Assembly (NCBI GenBank): GCA_028693395.1
Contig: JAQUVJ010000005.1
Location: 1 to 52,026, forward strand
Length of the DNA stretch: 52,026 nucleotides
Direction: 5' to 3'
Origin: Candidatus Nanoarchaeia archaeon
Lineage (GTDB): Archaea > Nanobdellota > Nanobdellia > Woesearchaeales > JAQUVJ01
Shown: positions 45,203 through 52,026 of the stretch, in pieces
Layout of the letters: each line of letters starts with the position of its first letter
How positions within the stretch are numbered: position 1 is the first letter of the stretch
The notes under the pieces: model-generated
Database searches by the model: none
Told to the model about the DNA's origin: nothing
Seen by the model: only the letters and a program-made list of their open reading frames with translations
Position numbers and translations under genes: made by a program

Positions 45203-45285
45203 GCCGAGGTCGCATAGCCTGGTATTGCGGTCGCCTGGAAAGCGGCTGTCCCCTGGACACGGGAGTTCGAATCTCTCCCTCGGCG
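45203..45285 (+). tRNA. tRNA-Ser(GGA)
   Basis: Acceptor arms GCCGAGG (45203-45209) and CCTCGGC (45278-45284) pair, with discriminator G at 45285 as in all tRNA-Ser. The anticodon stem GTCGC/GCGGC encloses loop CTGGAAA with anticodon GGA. The long variable arm 'TGTCCCCTGGACA' forms its own stem, a class II feature. The T-arm is CGGGAGTTCGAATCTCTCC-like. CCA is not encoded. Confidence 0.95.
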
Positions 45286-45319
45286 TTGTTAATTTATTAA
45301 CAAAAATAAAATTTGACCA

Positions 45320-45347
45320 AAGTTGATGAGGTAAAAAAAACTCAACA
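45320..45347 (+). other. Possible small hairpin in the rps2 leader
   Basis: 'GTTGATGAGG...ACTCAAC' between tRNA-Ser and S2 can form a short stem (GTTGA/TCAAC or GAG/CTC) about 20 bases before the AGAGGTG Shine-Dalgarno. It could be a regulatory leader or chance. Confidence 0.25.
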
Positions 45348-45369
45348 GCTTCTAAAAGAGGTGTAAAAA

Positions 45370-45963
45370 ATGGCAGAACTATTAATTTCAAATGAAGAAT
45401 TTTTGAAATACGGAGTACACATCGGTACTAAATATAAAACAAAAGATATGGCTGAATATATTTACATGACAAAGCCAAATGGATTGTCAGTAATGAATAT
45501 TCCAAAAATAAATGAAAAGATTTTATTAGCAGCAAATATGTTATCAGAATTTTCTCCATCAGAAATATTATTTGTTTCAAGAAGAGAAAATGGATGGAAA
45601 AGTGTAACAACAGCATCAAAGATATTAGGTGCAAAATATATCATAGGAAGATATTCCCCAGGATTATTAACTAATGCATCATTGGAAAATTATACTGAAG
45701 CAAAAATTATTTTTGCAGTTGATCCATGGCCAGATGCAAATATTATAAAAGATGCTCAAAAAATTGGTATTCCAGTTATTGCAATGTGTGATACTAATAA
45801 TTTAACAAAAAACGTTGATTTAGTTATTCCAGGAAATAATAAAGGTAAAAAGAGTATAGGTTTAGTTTTATACTTATTAACAAAACTTTATTTACAAAAG
45901 AAAGGAGTTGTTAAATCAGATAGTGATTTTAAACATGATGTAGAAGAATTTGCTGGAGAGTAA
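45370..45963 (+). CDS. rps2: 30S ribosomal protein S2 (uS2)
   Basis: The 197-residue protein is archaeal/eukaryotic-type uS2. Family blocks include 'YGVHIGTKYKTKDM', 'LFVSRRENGWKSV', 'GRYSPGLLTN', 'IIFAVDPWPDANII', 'IPVIAMCDTNN' and 'LVIPGNNKGKKSI'. The archaeal protein is usually about 200 residues, so it is full length. A strong Shine-Dalgarno AGAGGTG precedes the ATG at 45370. It follows tRNA-Ser and belongs to the EF-1A-S10 translation block. Confidence 0.96.
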   Translation: MAELLISNEEFLKYGVHIGTKYKTKDMAEYIYMTKPNGLSVMNIPKINEKILLAANMLSEFSPSEILFVSRRENGWKSVTTASKILGAKYIIGRYSPGLLTNASLENYTEAKIIFAVDPWPDANIIKDAQKIGIPVIAMCDTNNLTKNVDLVIPGNNKGKKSIGLVLYLLTKLYLQKKGVVKSDSDFKHDVEEFAGE

Positions 45964-46194
45964 ATTTTTTTATTTATGTTTTTAATTTCTTTAATTTTTT
46001 ATTTGTGTTTCTTTATAATAATATGATTTCTATTAACTTTAATTTCCTTTTTAAATTTGATTTTATTTTTTCATTTTCTATTTTTTTTCATTTTTTTTTA
46101 AAACATTTTGTGTATTGTAAAAATAAATAAATTATTATGTTTTTATAAATATTTTTTCACAGATTTTATATATTAGAAATAAACAATTCATTCT

Positions 46195-47457
46195 ATGATA
46201 CATAATGAAAAAAATAATATAAAAAGAGATAATAAACAAAAAAGAATAAAATCTTCAAATTTATTTTTATATTTTATTTTATTTACATTTTTTATTTTTA
46301 CAATATTAAATTCAAATTTAGTTTTTTCATCTTCAATAGAAGTCTTAAAAATTCATTCAGAAAAAATTGATACAAATGAAAATTTTGATTTTGTTTTACA
46401 AATAAAAAATCTTGAAAATCAAGATCTAAAATTAAAGATATATGATAATTTAGTTTTTAATAATAATGGTTTAAATATAGAATGTTACGAATTATTTTTA
46501 CCAAAAAACTCAACAATTGTTTTAAATTATTCTAATATTTATGAGTTTTATTTTAACGTTCCAGGAATATATAAATTAAATTCAACAAAAATAGTATATG
46601 ATTTAAATGGCATAAAAAAAGAAGAAACAGTATATGAAACAGAAATTGAAGTAATAGGTGAAACAAAGACATCTTCTCAAATTATTAATGTGTATCAATG
46701 CGATAATATGAGAAGTATTAATATGCAAACAGTTAGTTCAAATTCAGGAAATTTTATGGTTAATTTAAATTCTGGAGGAATAAATATTAATAATTATAAT
46801 CCTTTAAAAGAATTAGAAGAATCTAATGACTTAACAACAAAAGAAATATTTAAAAATAATTTACTTGAGACACAAAAAATACAAGATTTAATAAATGAAG
46901 AAATTAAAAAAGGTTATAGTTTTGATAGTGTTGATGTAAATGCAATAAATGAAACAACAGGAGTTTTTAATATAATATTCAAAGATATAAGAAATCAAAA
47001 AAAAATAATATCTGGAACTAGTGATAATTTAATTATTATAGTAAAGGATGATTCAAAAAAGAAAAGTAATCAATTAATATTACCAATTTTTTTAATATTT
47101 TTTTTAATATGGGTATTTTTTTCTATGATTTATTTATTTTTGTTCAAAAAGAAAATAAAAAATGATAATATTGTATGCTTATTTAAGCCAAAATTAAAAA
47201 AAGATTTATTGAAATATAGAAATGAAGATATTTTTATTTGTAATAATAATGAAAAGTGTAATGTTAAAGAATTAATAAAAGAAATTTCTGATTTAGAAGA
47301 AAAATCTGAAATTGTGACATTTGTAAAAAATAATAAAGATTATATTAATAACGAAGATTATAAAAAATTAATTTATAAAAAACTTAGTAAAAAAGAAATA
47401 AAAGAATTAAAAGAAATGATTATATCTTCATTAAAAGATTACAATAAAAAAGTTTAA
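46195..47457 (+). CDS. Membrane protein with exported Ig-like domain and cytosolic tail
   Basis: The 420-residue product has a basic N-terminus, a first hydrophobic segment ('NLFLYFILFTFFIFTILNSNLVFSS') that may be a signal peptide or anchor, and an exported beta domain (~50-150, 'NENFDFVLQIKNLENQDLKLKIYDN'). A helical spacer and a second membrane helix ('LILPIFLIFFLIWVFFSMIYLFLF', ~300-325) follow, then a ~95-residue charged cytosolic tail. The family is not recognised. 'gattttatatatta' near 46163-46176 is ~25 bases before ATG 46195. It opens a cluster with the next two genes. Confidence 0.7.
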   Translation: MIHNEKNNIKRDNKQKRIKSSNLFLYFILFTFFIFTILNSNLVFSSSIEVLKIHSEKIDTNENFDFVLQIKNLENQDLKLKIYDNLVFNNNGLNIECYELFLPKNSTIVLNYSNIYEFYFNVPGIYKLNSTKIVYDLNGIKKEETVYETEIEVIGETKTSSQIINVYQCDNMRSINMQTVSSNSGNFMVNLNSGGININNYNPLKELEESNDLTTKEIFKNNLLETQKIQDLINEEIKKGYSFDSVDVNAINETTGVFNIIFKDIRNQKKIISGTSDNLIIIVKDDSKKKSNQLILPIFLIFFLIWVFFSMIYLFLFKKKIKNDNIVCLFKPKLKKDLLKYRNEDIFICNNNEKCNVKELIKEISDLEEKSEIVTFVKNNKDYINNEDYKKLIYKKLSKKEIKELKEMIISSLKDYNKKV

Positions 47458-47468
47458 ATAATAGTATT

Positions 47469-47490
47469 GTAGTATATATAAAAGTATACT
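47469..47490. promoter_or_regulatory. Inverted repeat flanking a TATA-like box
   Basis: 'TAGTATA-TATAAAAG-TATACTA' has 7-bp perfect arms around a TATA-like core, between the genes at 46195 and 47508. A protein bound here would cover the promoter core. GTATAC also appears in the repeat at 51754-51771. Confidence 0.45.
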
Positions 47491-47507
47491 ATTATGAGGA
47501 GATTTTA

Positions 47508-49190
47508 TTGGGAGATGAAGATTATCGATATAATTCTAGTTATGATTCTGGAGGTATGTCAGATCAAGGACAAATTGGAGGTTCGGATGCAATTTTGTCA
47601 AATGCTCCTGGCACTATGATTACTATATTATTTATTCTTTATATTGTTTTGTATATTGTAGATGTTTTTTTTAGAATGAATAGAGGTTCTCTTTTCTATA
47701 TATTTTTTTATTCTTATGTTTTACTTGGAGTATTCATGTTTTTAATGGATTGTTATCGTCCAGGAATGTTTCAATTTAATTTAATTCATTTATTATATAT
47801 TGTTTTAATAACTCTTTTAATGATATATCTTCCATTAATCTTAAATTTAATTTCTTCAAATAATTATTGGTTTCAAGCATTACTTATAGTTTTGTGTCCA
47901 ATTTTTTGGTTTTTCTTTTTATTTGTTGAAAAGACATCGTTTTTGTTCAAAATTCAAACATTCTATATGTTTTTTTTATTTATCTTAGCTGCATTTTATA
48001 TGATTTCAATATTTTCTTTGTCAACACAAATATCAGATGAAATTGAATCAACTTTAAAAGGGACACAACTTGGGATAGGCATTTTTGATGGATTAAAAGA
48101 AATAATTACTAATCCTTTTAATAAAATAGTTGATAATACAAAAGATGGTATTGAGCAAGTTCAAAATAATTTAAATAATGAAATATTTTATTTTAAATAT
48201 GGTTATTATCCAGAAAGTTTAGAATCAACAAAACCAGGAAATCCTCGTTTATTTATTTCTTTTAATGATAGAAATAAAATAATATTTGAAGATTCAGAAG
48301 AATCATATTTTGCTTATACAATTAATTTAGAAAATTATGGAAAACCAATAAATATAAGTACAAATTGTTATGTAAAATATAATAATATAGAGTATAATGC
48401 TTATATAAAAACTAATTCTCAAAATTCTCAGAATTTATTAACGCACAATTTTAAATTAATTAATGCAGTTCCAATAACATGTTATTATGATTTTAGAAAT
48501 ATAGAAAAACCTAAAACAAATTTAGTTCTATATGTTAATGCAATAATGCATATGGATTCAATGTCTTTGTATAATCCTTATGCAATAATTGATACTGAAG
48601 TTATGAATTTAAATCAAGATCCATTAAATTTAGAAGAAAAAAATAGTGTTTCAAATGTTTATCAACCAGGACCAATTGCAATAAATCTTTTAACAAATTT
48701 AAATTATATAGTTTTATCAGAAAATGTTGAAAATTCTATTGTCGAAACATTAGAATTAACTTTTGAAAAAAAATGGGAGGGAGATATTGAAAATTTTAGA
48801 TATGTTTACATAAAAACCCCAAAAGCAATTCCTATAAAACATTCAATAAATACAGGTTATGAATTGATGGATCAAACAAAAATAAAAGAATATTGTATTG
48901 ATCCTTGTCAAAATTCAAGAGGAGATGTGAAACAATGTGAAAGTCTTTGTGATACAAATAATTATAATTTCTATTCTATTTTAGAAGATGGAATAAAATT
49001 ATTAAATAATCAAATAAAAATAAGAGATGATAATATTGGAGGTTTTAGATTTATACTTGATACATCAAATCCAAAGGATGCATTAAATTATTTAAAAAAA
49101 AATCAAGTATTTTTTTCAGCATATGTTGCATTTGATTATAAAGTTACAAATGATGTTTCATATGAATTAGTGAAATTTGAGAGTGATTAA
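47508..49190 (+). CDS. Five-helix membrane protein with large exported domain
   Basis: The TTG start is supported by the strong Shine-Dalgarno 'GAGGAGATT' four bases upstream. The Gly/Asp/Tyr-rich N-terminus (~35 residues) precedes about five membrane helices within residues ~40-180 ('ILFILYIVLYIVDVFF', 'YIFFYSYVLLGVFMFL', 'LLYIVLITLLMIYLPLIL' and two more). A ~370-residue soluble beta-rich part follows, with a Cys cluster near 'EYCIDPCQNSRGDVKQCESLC'. The family is not recognised. Its stop abuts the ATG of the next gene (no gap), so the two products are probably made together. Confidence 0.72.
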   Translation: MGDEDYRYNSSYDSGGMSDQGQIGGSDAILSNAPGTMITILFILYIVLYIVDVFFRMNRGSLFYIFFYSYVLLGVFMFLMDCYRPGMFQFNLIHLLYIVLITLLMIYLPLILNLISSNNYWFQALLIVLCPIFWFFFLFVEKTSFLFKIQTFYMFFLFILAAFYMISIFSLSTQISDEIESTLKGTQLGIGIFDGLKEIITNPFNKIVDNTKDGIEQVQNNLNNEIFYFKYGYYPESLESTKPGNPRLFISFNDRNKIIFEDSEESYFAYTINLENYGKPINISTNCYVKYNNIEYNAYIKTNSQNSQNLLTHNFKLINAVPITCYYDFRNIEKPKTNLVLYVNAIMHMDSMSLYNPYAIIDTEVMNLNQDPLNLEEKNSVSNVYQPGPIAINLLTNLNYIVLSENVENSIVETLELTFEKKWEGDIENFRYVYIKTPKAIPIKHSINTGYELMDQTKIKEYCIDPCQNSRGDVKQCESLCDTNNYNFYSILEDGIKLLNNQIKIRDDNIGGFRFILDTSNPKDALNYLKKNQVFFSAYVAFDYKVTNDVSYELVKFESD

Positions 49191-51338
49191 ATGGAATATT
49201 ATAATTCTATGGATCAAGATTTTTATTCATTAGATAATTTTAATAAAGGTTTTAATTATTCAAATTCTGAATTAATACAATATGGAAATTTAGGTATATC
49301 AACAAATGAAAGTCCTCAATTAGGAGGTAATTATGCTTCTCAACTTAGTGTTGGTGGAAGACTAAGAATGGGAGATAAACACATTGAACTTAATTTAGGA
49401 GGATATGGAAATGAGCCTGGTGGAGCAGCAACTTATGGAAAAGATGCAAGACAAGCTATTAGAGAAATTTCTAGATCAAATAAAGTTGATTACACAGTTC
49501 ATGCACCATCAAATATAAAAGGAGTGAATGGATATGATAAAACAGGTTATAATATTTCTCAAGAAAAAGAAATAGAAAAAGTAATAAAAAATACAATAGA
49601 TTTTGCTGCTGATATTGGTTCTACGGGTGCAATTGTTTTACATTCAGGAGAAGATTCAAGAGATATAAATCAAATTCCAAATATTCAAGGAAAGATAGAT
49701 GGAAAAATTCCATATAAATTTTCTAATTATTTTTCTGATAAGCAAACAGTTGTAGATCAAATTGTTGATAGAAGGACAGGAAGTTTTATTGGAGAAAATG
49801 GAATTAAAGCTGATGATAAAATCATTTTACCAAAATTTCAAACAGATGAAAATGGAAATATTTTACAATTTACAAAAAATGGATTAGAAAAATCAAATAT
49901 AAAAACTTTTGATTTAGAATCAAGAGATGAGAAAGGAAATTTAGTTCATAAAAAAATACCAATAATTGATTTTACAGACGTTGCAAATTTTTCTAATTTA
50001 TCAAATGCATCAATAGAATCAAGTAATGGTGACATGCAAACTCAAGAATTAACATATTTTGATGTAGAAAATTTTACAAATCAATATAACAAAATAAATA
50101 ATAAAAATCATAGTGCAACAGAAATCTTTGCTAAATTAAAATATAAAGATTTGATTAATAATTCTATAGATGATTATAATTATAGATATAATGAATATAA
50201 TAATTTAAGAAAAAGATGGGATAGATTGATGGAAGCAAAAAAAGCATATGAATCTTTTTATCCAAACTTAGATGAAAAAAATAAAAAAGTTTTTGATATT
50301 TTGCAAAATGATTTTAGAGAAGTTCTCCCATCACAATCAAGAAATCCAATTGAATTCATTGAAGAAAAAGAAAAAGAAATAAGATATCAAATGAATAAGA
50401 TAAAAGATGAAGCAATTAAGAGTAAAGATAATTTTGAAAATTATAGAGAAATATTGAATAATATAGATTCAGCAAATAAATATGCAAGAGAAAAAAGTAT
50501 TGATAAATATGCTGAATTTGGTTTGTATACAATGCAAAGATCGAAGAATTCTGAATATATGGAAAATAAAGAAAATCCAAATCATCTATTTATTGCACTT
50601 GAAAACATATTTCCTGAGTGGGGTTATGGATCTCATCCTGATGAATTAATTGATTTAGTAGAGAAATCAAGAAATAAGATGGTTGAAAAGATAACAAAAA
50701 AAGAAGTAGAAAAATATGATGATAAAGGTAATAAAATAGTTGAACAAAACCCTTTTTATAATCCTAATATAACAAAAAAAGATGCAGAAAAATTATCGCA
50801 AGAATACATAAAAGCTACTTTAGATTTTCAACATCTTGGTATGTGGAAAAAATATTTTGAACCTATTTATTTAGAAGATAAAAAAAGATTAGAAACAAAA
50901 GAAGAAACTGAAAATAGATTTAATCAATGGTATTTAGAACAAATAAAGAAATTAGAAAAATCAAAAGTAATAGGTCATTTACACGTTGCAGATTCTATGG
51001 ATGAATCTCATCAACATCTACCAGCAGGTCAAGGAGTTTTGCCAATAAAAACAGCAATAAATTATTTAATAAAAAATGGATATGATACAAGTAAATATAA
51101 AATAGTTTCAGAAGGATTTCAAGAAGATTCTTCTTTTGGACAAAGTAGAGGAATAACAACTGCTTATAGATATTTTAATCCAAATGCAAGTGTAACAGAT
51201 GTTACAAGTTTAAATTTTATGAATGTTTCATCTTCAGTTGAAAATTATAGTGGTTCTTCTAATTATGTTACACCAAATTATATGGCTCCATTAAAAAAGG
51301 AAAGTTGGAGTGGTTGGTTCGATTTTAGAGGATTATAA
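49191..51338 (+). CDS. AP endonuclease/sugar isomerase-like TIM-barrel protein with large insert
   Basis: The 715-residue protein has TIM-barrel blocks typical of the AP endonuclease 2/xylose isomerase-like fold, split by long inserts. The early strands are 'VDYTVHAPSN' and 'GAIVLHSGED'; the late ones are 'LFIALENIFPE', 'ATLDFQHLGMW' and 'VIGHLHVADSMDESHQH', then 'IVSEGFQED'. The His, Glu and Asp in these blocks match the positions of the metal ligands in this fold. A Gly/Asn/Ser-rich N-terminus (~60 residues) and a charged helical insert (~270-440) are extra. It has no signal peptide although it starts directly after a membrane-protein gene. The substrate is unknown; a sugar or sugar phosphate is plausible. 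Confidence 0.72.
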   Translation: MEYYNSMDQDFYSLDNFNKGFNYSNSELIQYGNLGISTNESPQLGGNYASQLSVGGRLRMGDKHIELNLGGYGNEPGGAATYGKDARQAIREISRSNKVDYTVHAPSNIKGVNGYDKTGYNISQEKEIEKVIKNTIDFAADIGSTGAIVLHSGEDSRDINQIPNIQGKIDGKIPYKFSNYFSDKQTVVDQIVDRRTGSFIGENGIKADDKIILPKFQTDENGNILQFTKNGLEKSNIKTFDLESRDEKGNLVHKKIPIIDFTDVANFSNLSNASIESSNGDMQTQELTYFDVENFTNQYNKINNKNHSATEIFAKLKYKDLINNSIDDYNYRYNEYNNLRKRWDRLMEAKKAYESFYPNLDEKNKKVFDILQNDFREVLPSQSRNPIEFIEEKEKEIRYQMNKIKDEAIKSKDNFENYREILNNIDSANKYAREKSIDKYAEFGLYTMQRSKNSEYMENKENPNHLFIALENIFPEWGYGSHPDELIDLVEKSRNKMVEKITKKEVEKYDDKGNKIVEQNPFYNPNITKKDAEKLSQEYIKATLDFQHLGMWKKYFEPIYLEDKKRLETKEETENRFNQWYLEQIKKLEKSKVIGHLHVADSMDESHQHLPAGQGVLPIKTAINYLIKNGYDTSKYKIVSEGFQEDSSFGQSRGITTAYRYFNPNASVTDVTSLNFMNVSSSVENYSGSSNYVTPNYMAPLKKESWSGWFDFRGL

Positions 51339-51340
51339 AA

Positions 51341-51352
51341 GTTTCATGAAAC
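51341..51352. repeat. Palindrome GTTTCATGAAAC, locus 3 copy 1
   Basis: A perfect 12-bp palindrome followed by AAAAA, two bases after the stop of the TIM-barrel gene and 48 bases centre to centre from copy 2. Confidence 0.8.
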
Positions 51353-51372
51353 AAAAATAGATGTTCAAATTA

Positions 51373-51384
51373 AAATATTTATAA
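51373..51384 (+). promoter_or_regulatory. TATA box of DUF192 gene, between two palindromes
   Basis: 'aaatatttataa' lies exactly between the two palindromes. Transcription would start near 51405, just after copy 2, so protein bound to copy 2 would cover the initiation region. Confidence 0.5.
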
Positions 51385-51388
51385 AAAT

Positions 51389-51400
51389 GTTTCATGAAAC
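51389..51400. repeat. Palindrome GTTTCATGAAAC, locus 3 copy 2
   Basis: A perfect 12-bp palindrome followed by AAAAA, between the TATA box and the likely start of the DUF192 gene. The ORF-track ATG at 51394 is the centre of this palindrome. Confidence 0.8.
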
Positions 51401-51417
51401 AAAAATTGGTAATAAAA

Positions 51418-51747
51418 ATGAATAACAATATTAATAAAATAAAAACTAAACGATTATCAAAGATTTATCAACAAATAATTGGTTTTATGTTTAATTTTAA
51501 CAAAAATCAGATGATGATATTTATTTTCAAGAAAAATGAAAATTTTTCTATAACAAATTTATTTGTTTTTTTTTCGTTAGATTTGTTTTTTTTAAATGAA
51601 GAAAAAAAAATTGTAGATATAAAAAGAAATTTTAAACCTTTTTCAATAATATTTAAACCAAAAGAAAAATACAGATATTTAATTGAAATTCCAAGTTCTT
51701 TATTTTTATTAAATGATGTAAAAATCGACGATGAGTTGAAAATATAA
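51418..51747 (+). CDS. DUF192 family protein
   Basis: From ATG 51418 the product is 109 residues, a single DUF192 domain. The family blocks are visible: 'GFMFNFNKN' (the GLMFR-like start), 'MMIFIF', 'NLFVFFSLDLFFLNEEKKIVDIKRNFKPFS' spread over the centre, and 'YLIEIPSSLF' near the end. DUF192 proteins are small beta-barrels of unknown function, widespread in archaea. The ORF-track ATG at 51394 lies inside a palindrome and upstream of the predicted transcription start, so 51418 with 'GGTAAT' upstream is preferred. Confidence 0.8.
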   Translation: MNNNINKIKTKRLSKIYQQIIGFMFNFNKNQMMIFIFKKNENFSITNLFVFFSLDLFFLNEEKKIVDIKRNFKPFSIIFKPKEKYRYLIEIPSSLFLLNDVKIDDELKI

Positions 51748-51753
51748 TTTTAC

Positions 51754-51771
51754 TTGTATACAAGTATACAA
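51754..51771. repeat. Interrupted palindrome TTGTATAC-AA-GTATACAA
   Basis: Two 8-bp arms with a 2-base centre lie right after the DUF192 stop codon and ~35 bases before the rRNA TATA box. It could be a regulator site or a weak hairpin terminator. Confidence 0.5.
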
Positions 51772-51778
51772 ATCATAG

Positions 51779-51797
51779 CCATTGAATTCTTCAATGG
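51779..51797. repeat. Inverted repeat CCATTGAA-TTC-TTCAATGG at the rRNA promoter
   Basis: Perfect 8-bp arms and a 3-base loop end four bases before the TATA-like box of the rRNA operon. The position suggests an operator or an upstream terminator hairpin insulating the rRNA operon. Confidence 0.55.
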
Positions 51798-51801
51798 TAA
51801 G

Positions 51802-51811
51802 CTTTATATAC
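51802..51811 (+). promoter_or_regulatory. TATA box of the rRNA operon
   Basis: 'ctttatatac' is the best TATA candidate upstream of 16S and would start transcription near 51833, giving a ~120-base leader. The leader contains a small stem CAAATG/CATTTG (~51868-51890). A second AT-rich string, 'gtatattatata', at 51901-51912 could be an alternative promoter. Confidence 0.5.
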
Positions 51812-51953
51812 TAAACCTTTTTCCTCATAAATTGTCGAAATGACATCACCACCATCTCAATAAAGTGCTCAAATGTTTTGTAGACATTTGTAAGGTAGAT
51901 GTATATTATATAATGCTAAATGCTTATTTTTTTAAGTTTCAAACGTGCGTATT

Positions 51954-52026
51954 AATTTCCCGTTGATCCTGCGGGAGGATGCGGCTATTGGAGTTCGATT
52001 AAGACATGCAAGTTAATCGGTATGAA
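51954..52026 (+). rRNA. rrs: 16S rRNA, 5' end only
   Basis: 'TTCCCGTTGATCCTGCGGGAGG' matches the archaeal 16S start, followed by 'GGAGTTCGATTAAGACATGCAAGTTAATCGGTATGAA'. The first helix has changed G/C to C/G on both sides compared with the usual TTCCGGTTGATCCYGCCGGA, keeping the pairing. The gene continues beyond the window. The exact 5' base is uncertain by a few positions. Confidence 0.95.

Noticed and set aside
45194-45391. Minus-strand ORF over tRNA-Ser
   Set aside because: It is the antisense of a tRNA gene and of the S2 leader; the tRNA assignment is firm.

Overview
The window is from a very AT-rich archaeal chromosome. The evidence is direct: transcription factor E, Pelota, aRF1, an archaeal EF-1A, an arginyl-tRNA synthetase with few accessory regions, a TYW1 wyosine enzyme, a PIN-PilT-KH ATPase, an initiator tRNA-Met with an A1-U72 pair, and the first ~70 nt of an archaeal-type 16S rRNA. 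Many genes have a TATA-like box 25-31 nt upstream of the ATG, which points to leaderless mRNAs. The others use a GGTGA/GTGAT Shine-Dalgarno. The base composition, the streamlined housekeeping set and the large lineage-specific envelope proteins suggest a DPANN archaeon of the Woese-/Pacearchaeota type. That placement is inference.

Layout. 1-3802: 3' end of an ASCH-domain gene, a radical SAM protein with an unusual cysteine motif, then TFE, Pelota and a YrdC/Sua5 protein on the minus strand. 3958-4180: tRNA-Glu(CTC) and initiator tRNA-Met(CAT). 4234-10393: two giant tandem paralogous surface proteins, each a pilin-like N-terminus joined to 23-30 BspA/DUF285 repeats. Their first 1,506 coding bases appear identical. 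10450-21487: P-type ATPase, a 45-residue membrane protein, ArgRS, a two-domain dCTP deaminase, a winged-helix protein, tRNA-Ile(GAT), TYW1, alpha-glucan phosphorylase and an unknown helical protein. 21712-33663: HAD phosphatase, cis-prenyltransferase, and an envelope cluster of an internally duplicated Cys-rich secreted protein, a pilin-like anchored protein, a 1,546-residue secreted protein and a polytopic membrane protein. 33986-43346: PIN ATPase, TatD, U32 peptidase-like protein, a predicted HExxH metalloprotease, aRF1 and ThiI. 43533-45963: EF-1A, S10, tRNA-Ser(GGA) and S2. 46195-51747: a second membrane cluster ending in a TIM-barrel protein, then a DUF192 gene. 51954-52026: start of 16S rRNA.

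The housekeeping genes are mostly translation, tRNA modification and ribosome rescue. The accessory load is cell-surface: about 22 kb codes for pilin-like, secreted or membrane proteins of unknown function. The least explained non-coding signal is a 12-bp palindrome, GTTTCATGAAAC. It occurs in closely spaced pairs at three places: two gaps between convergent genes and the promoter region of the DUF192 gene upstream of 16S. It resembles bacterial parS with the two central bases removed. All coordinates and motif calls were read by eye from the sequence and the supplied ORF track; no search was run.
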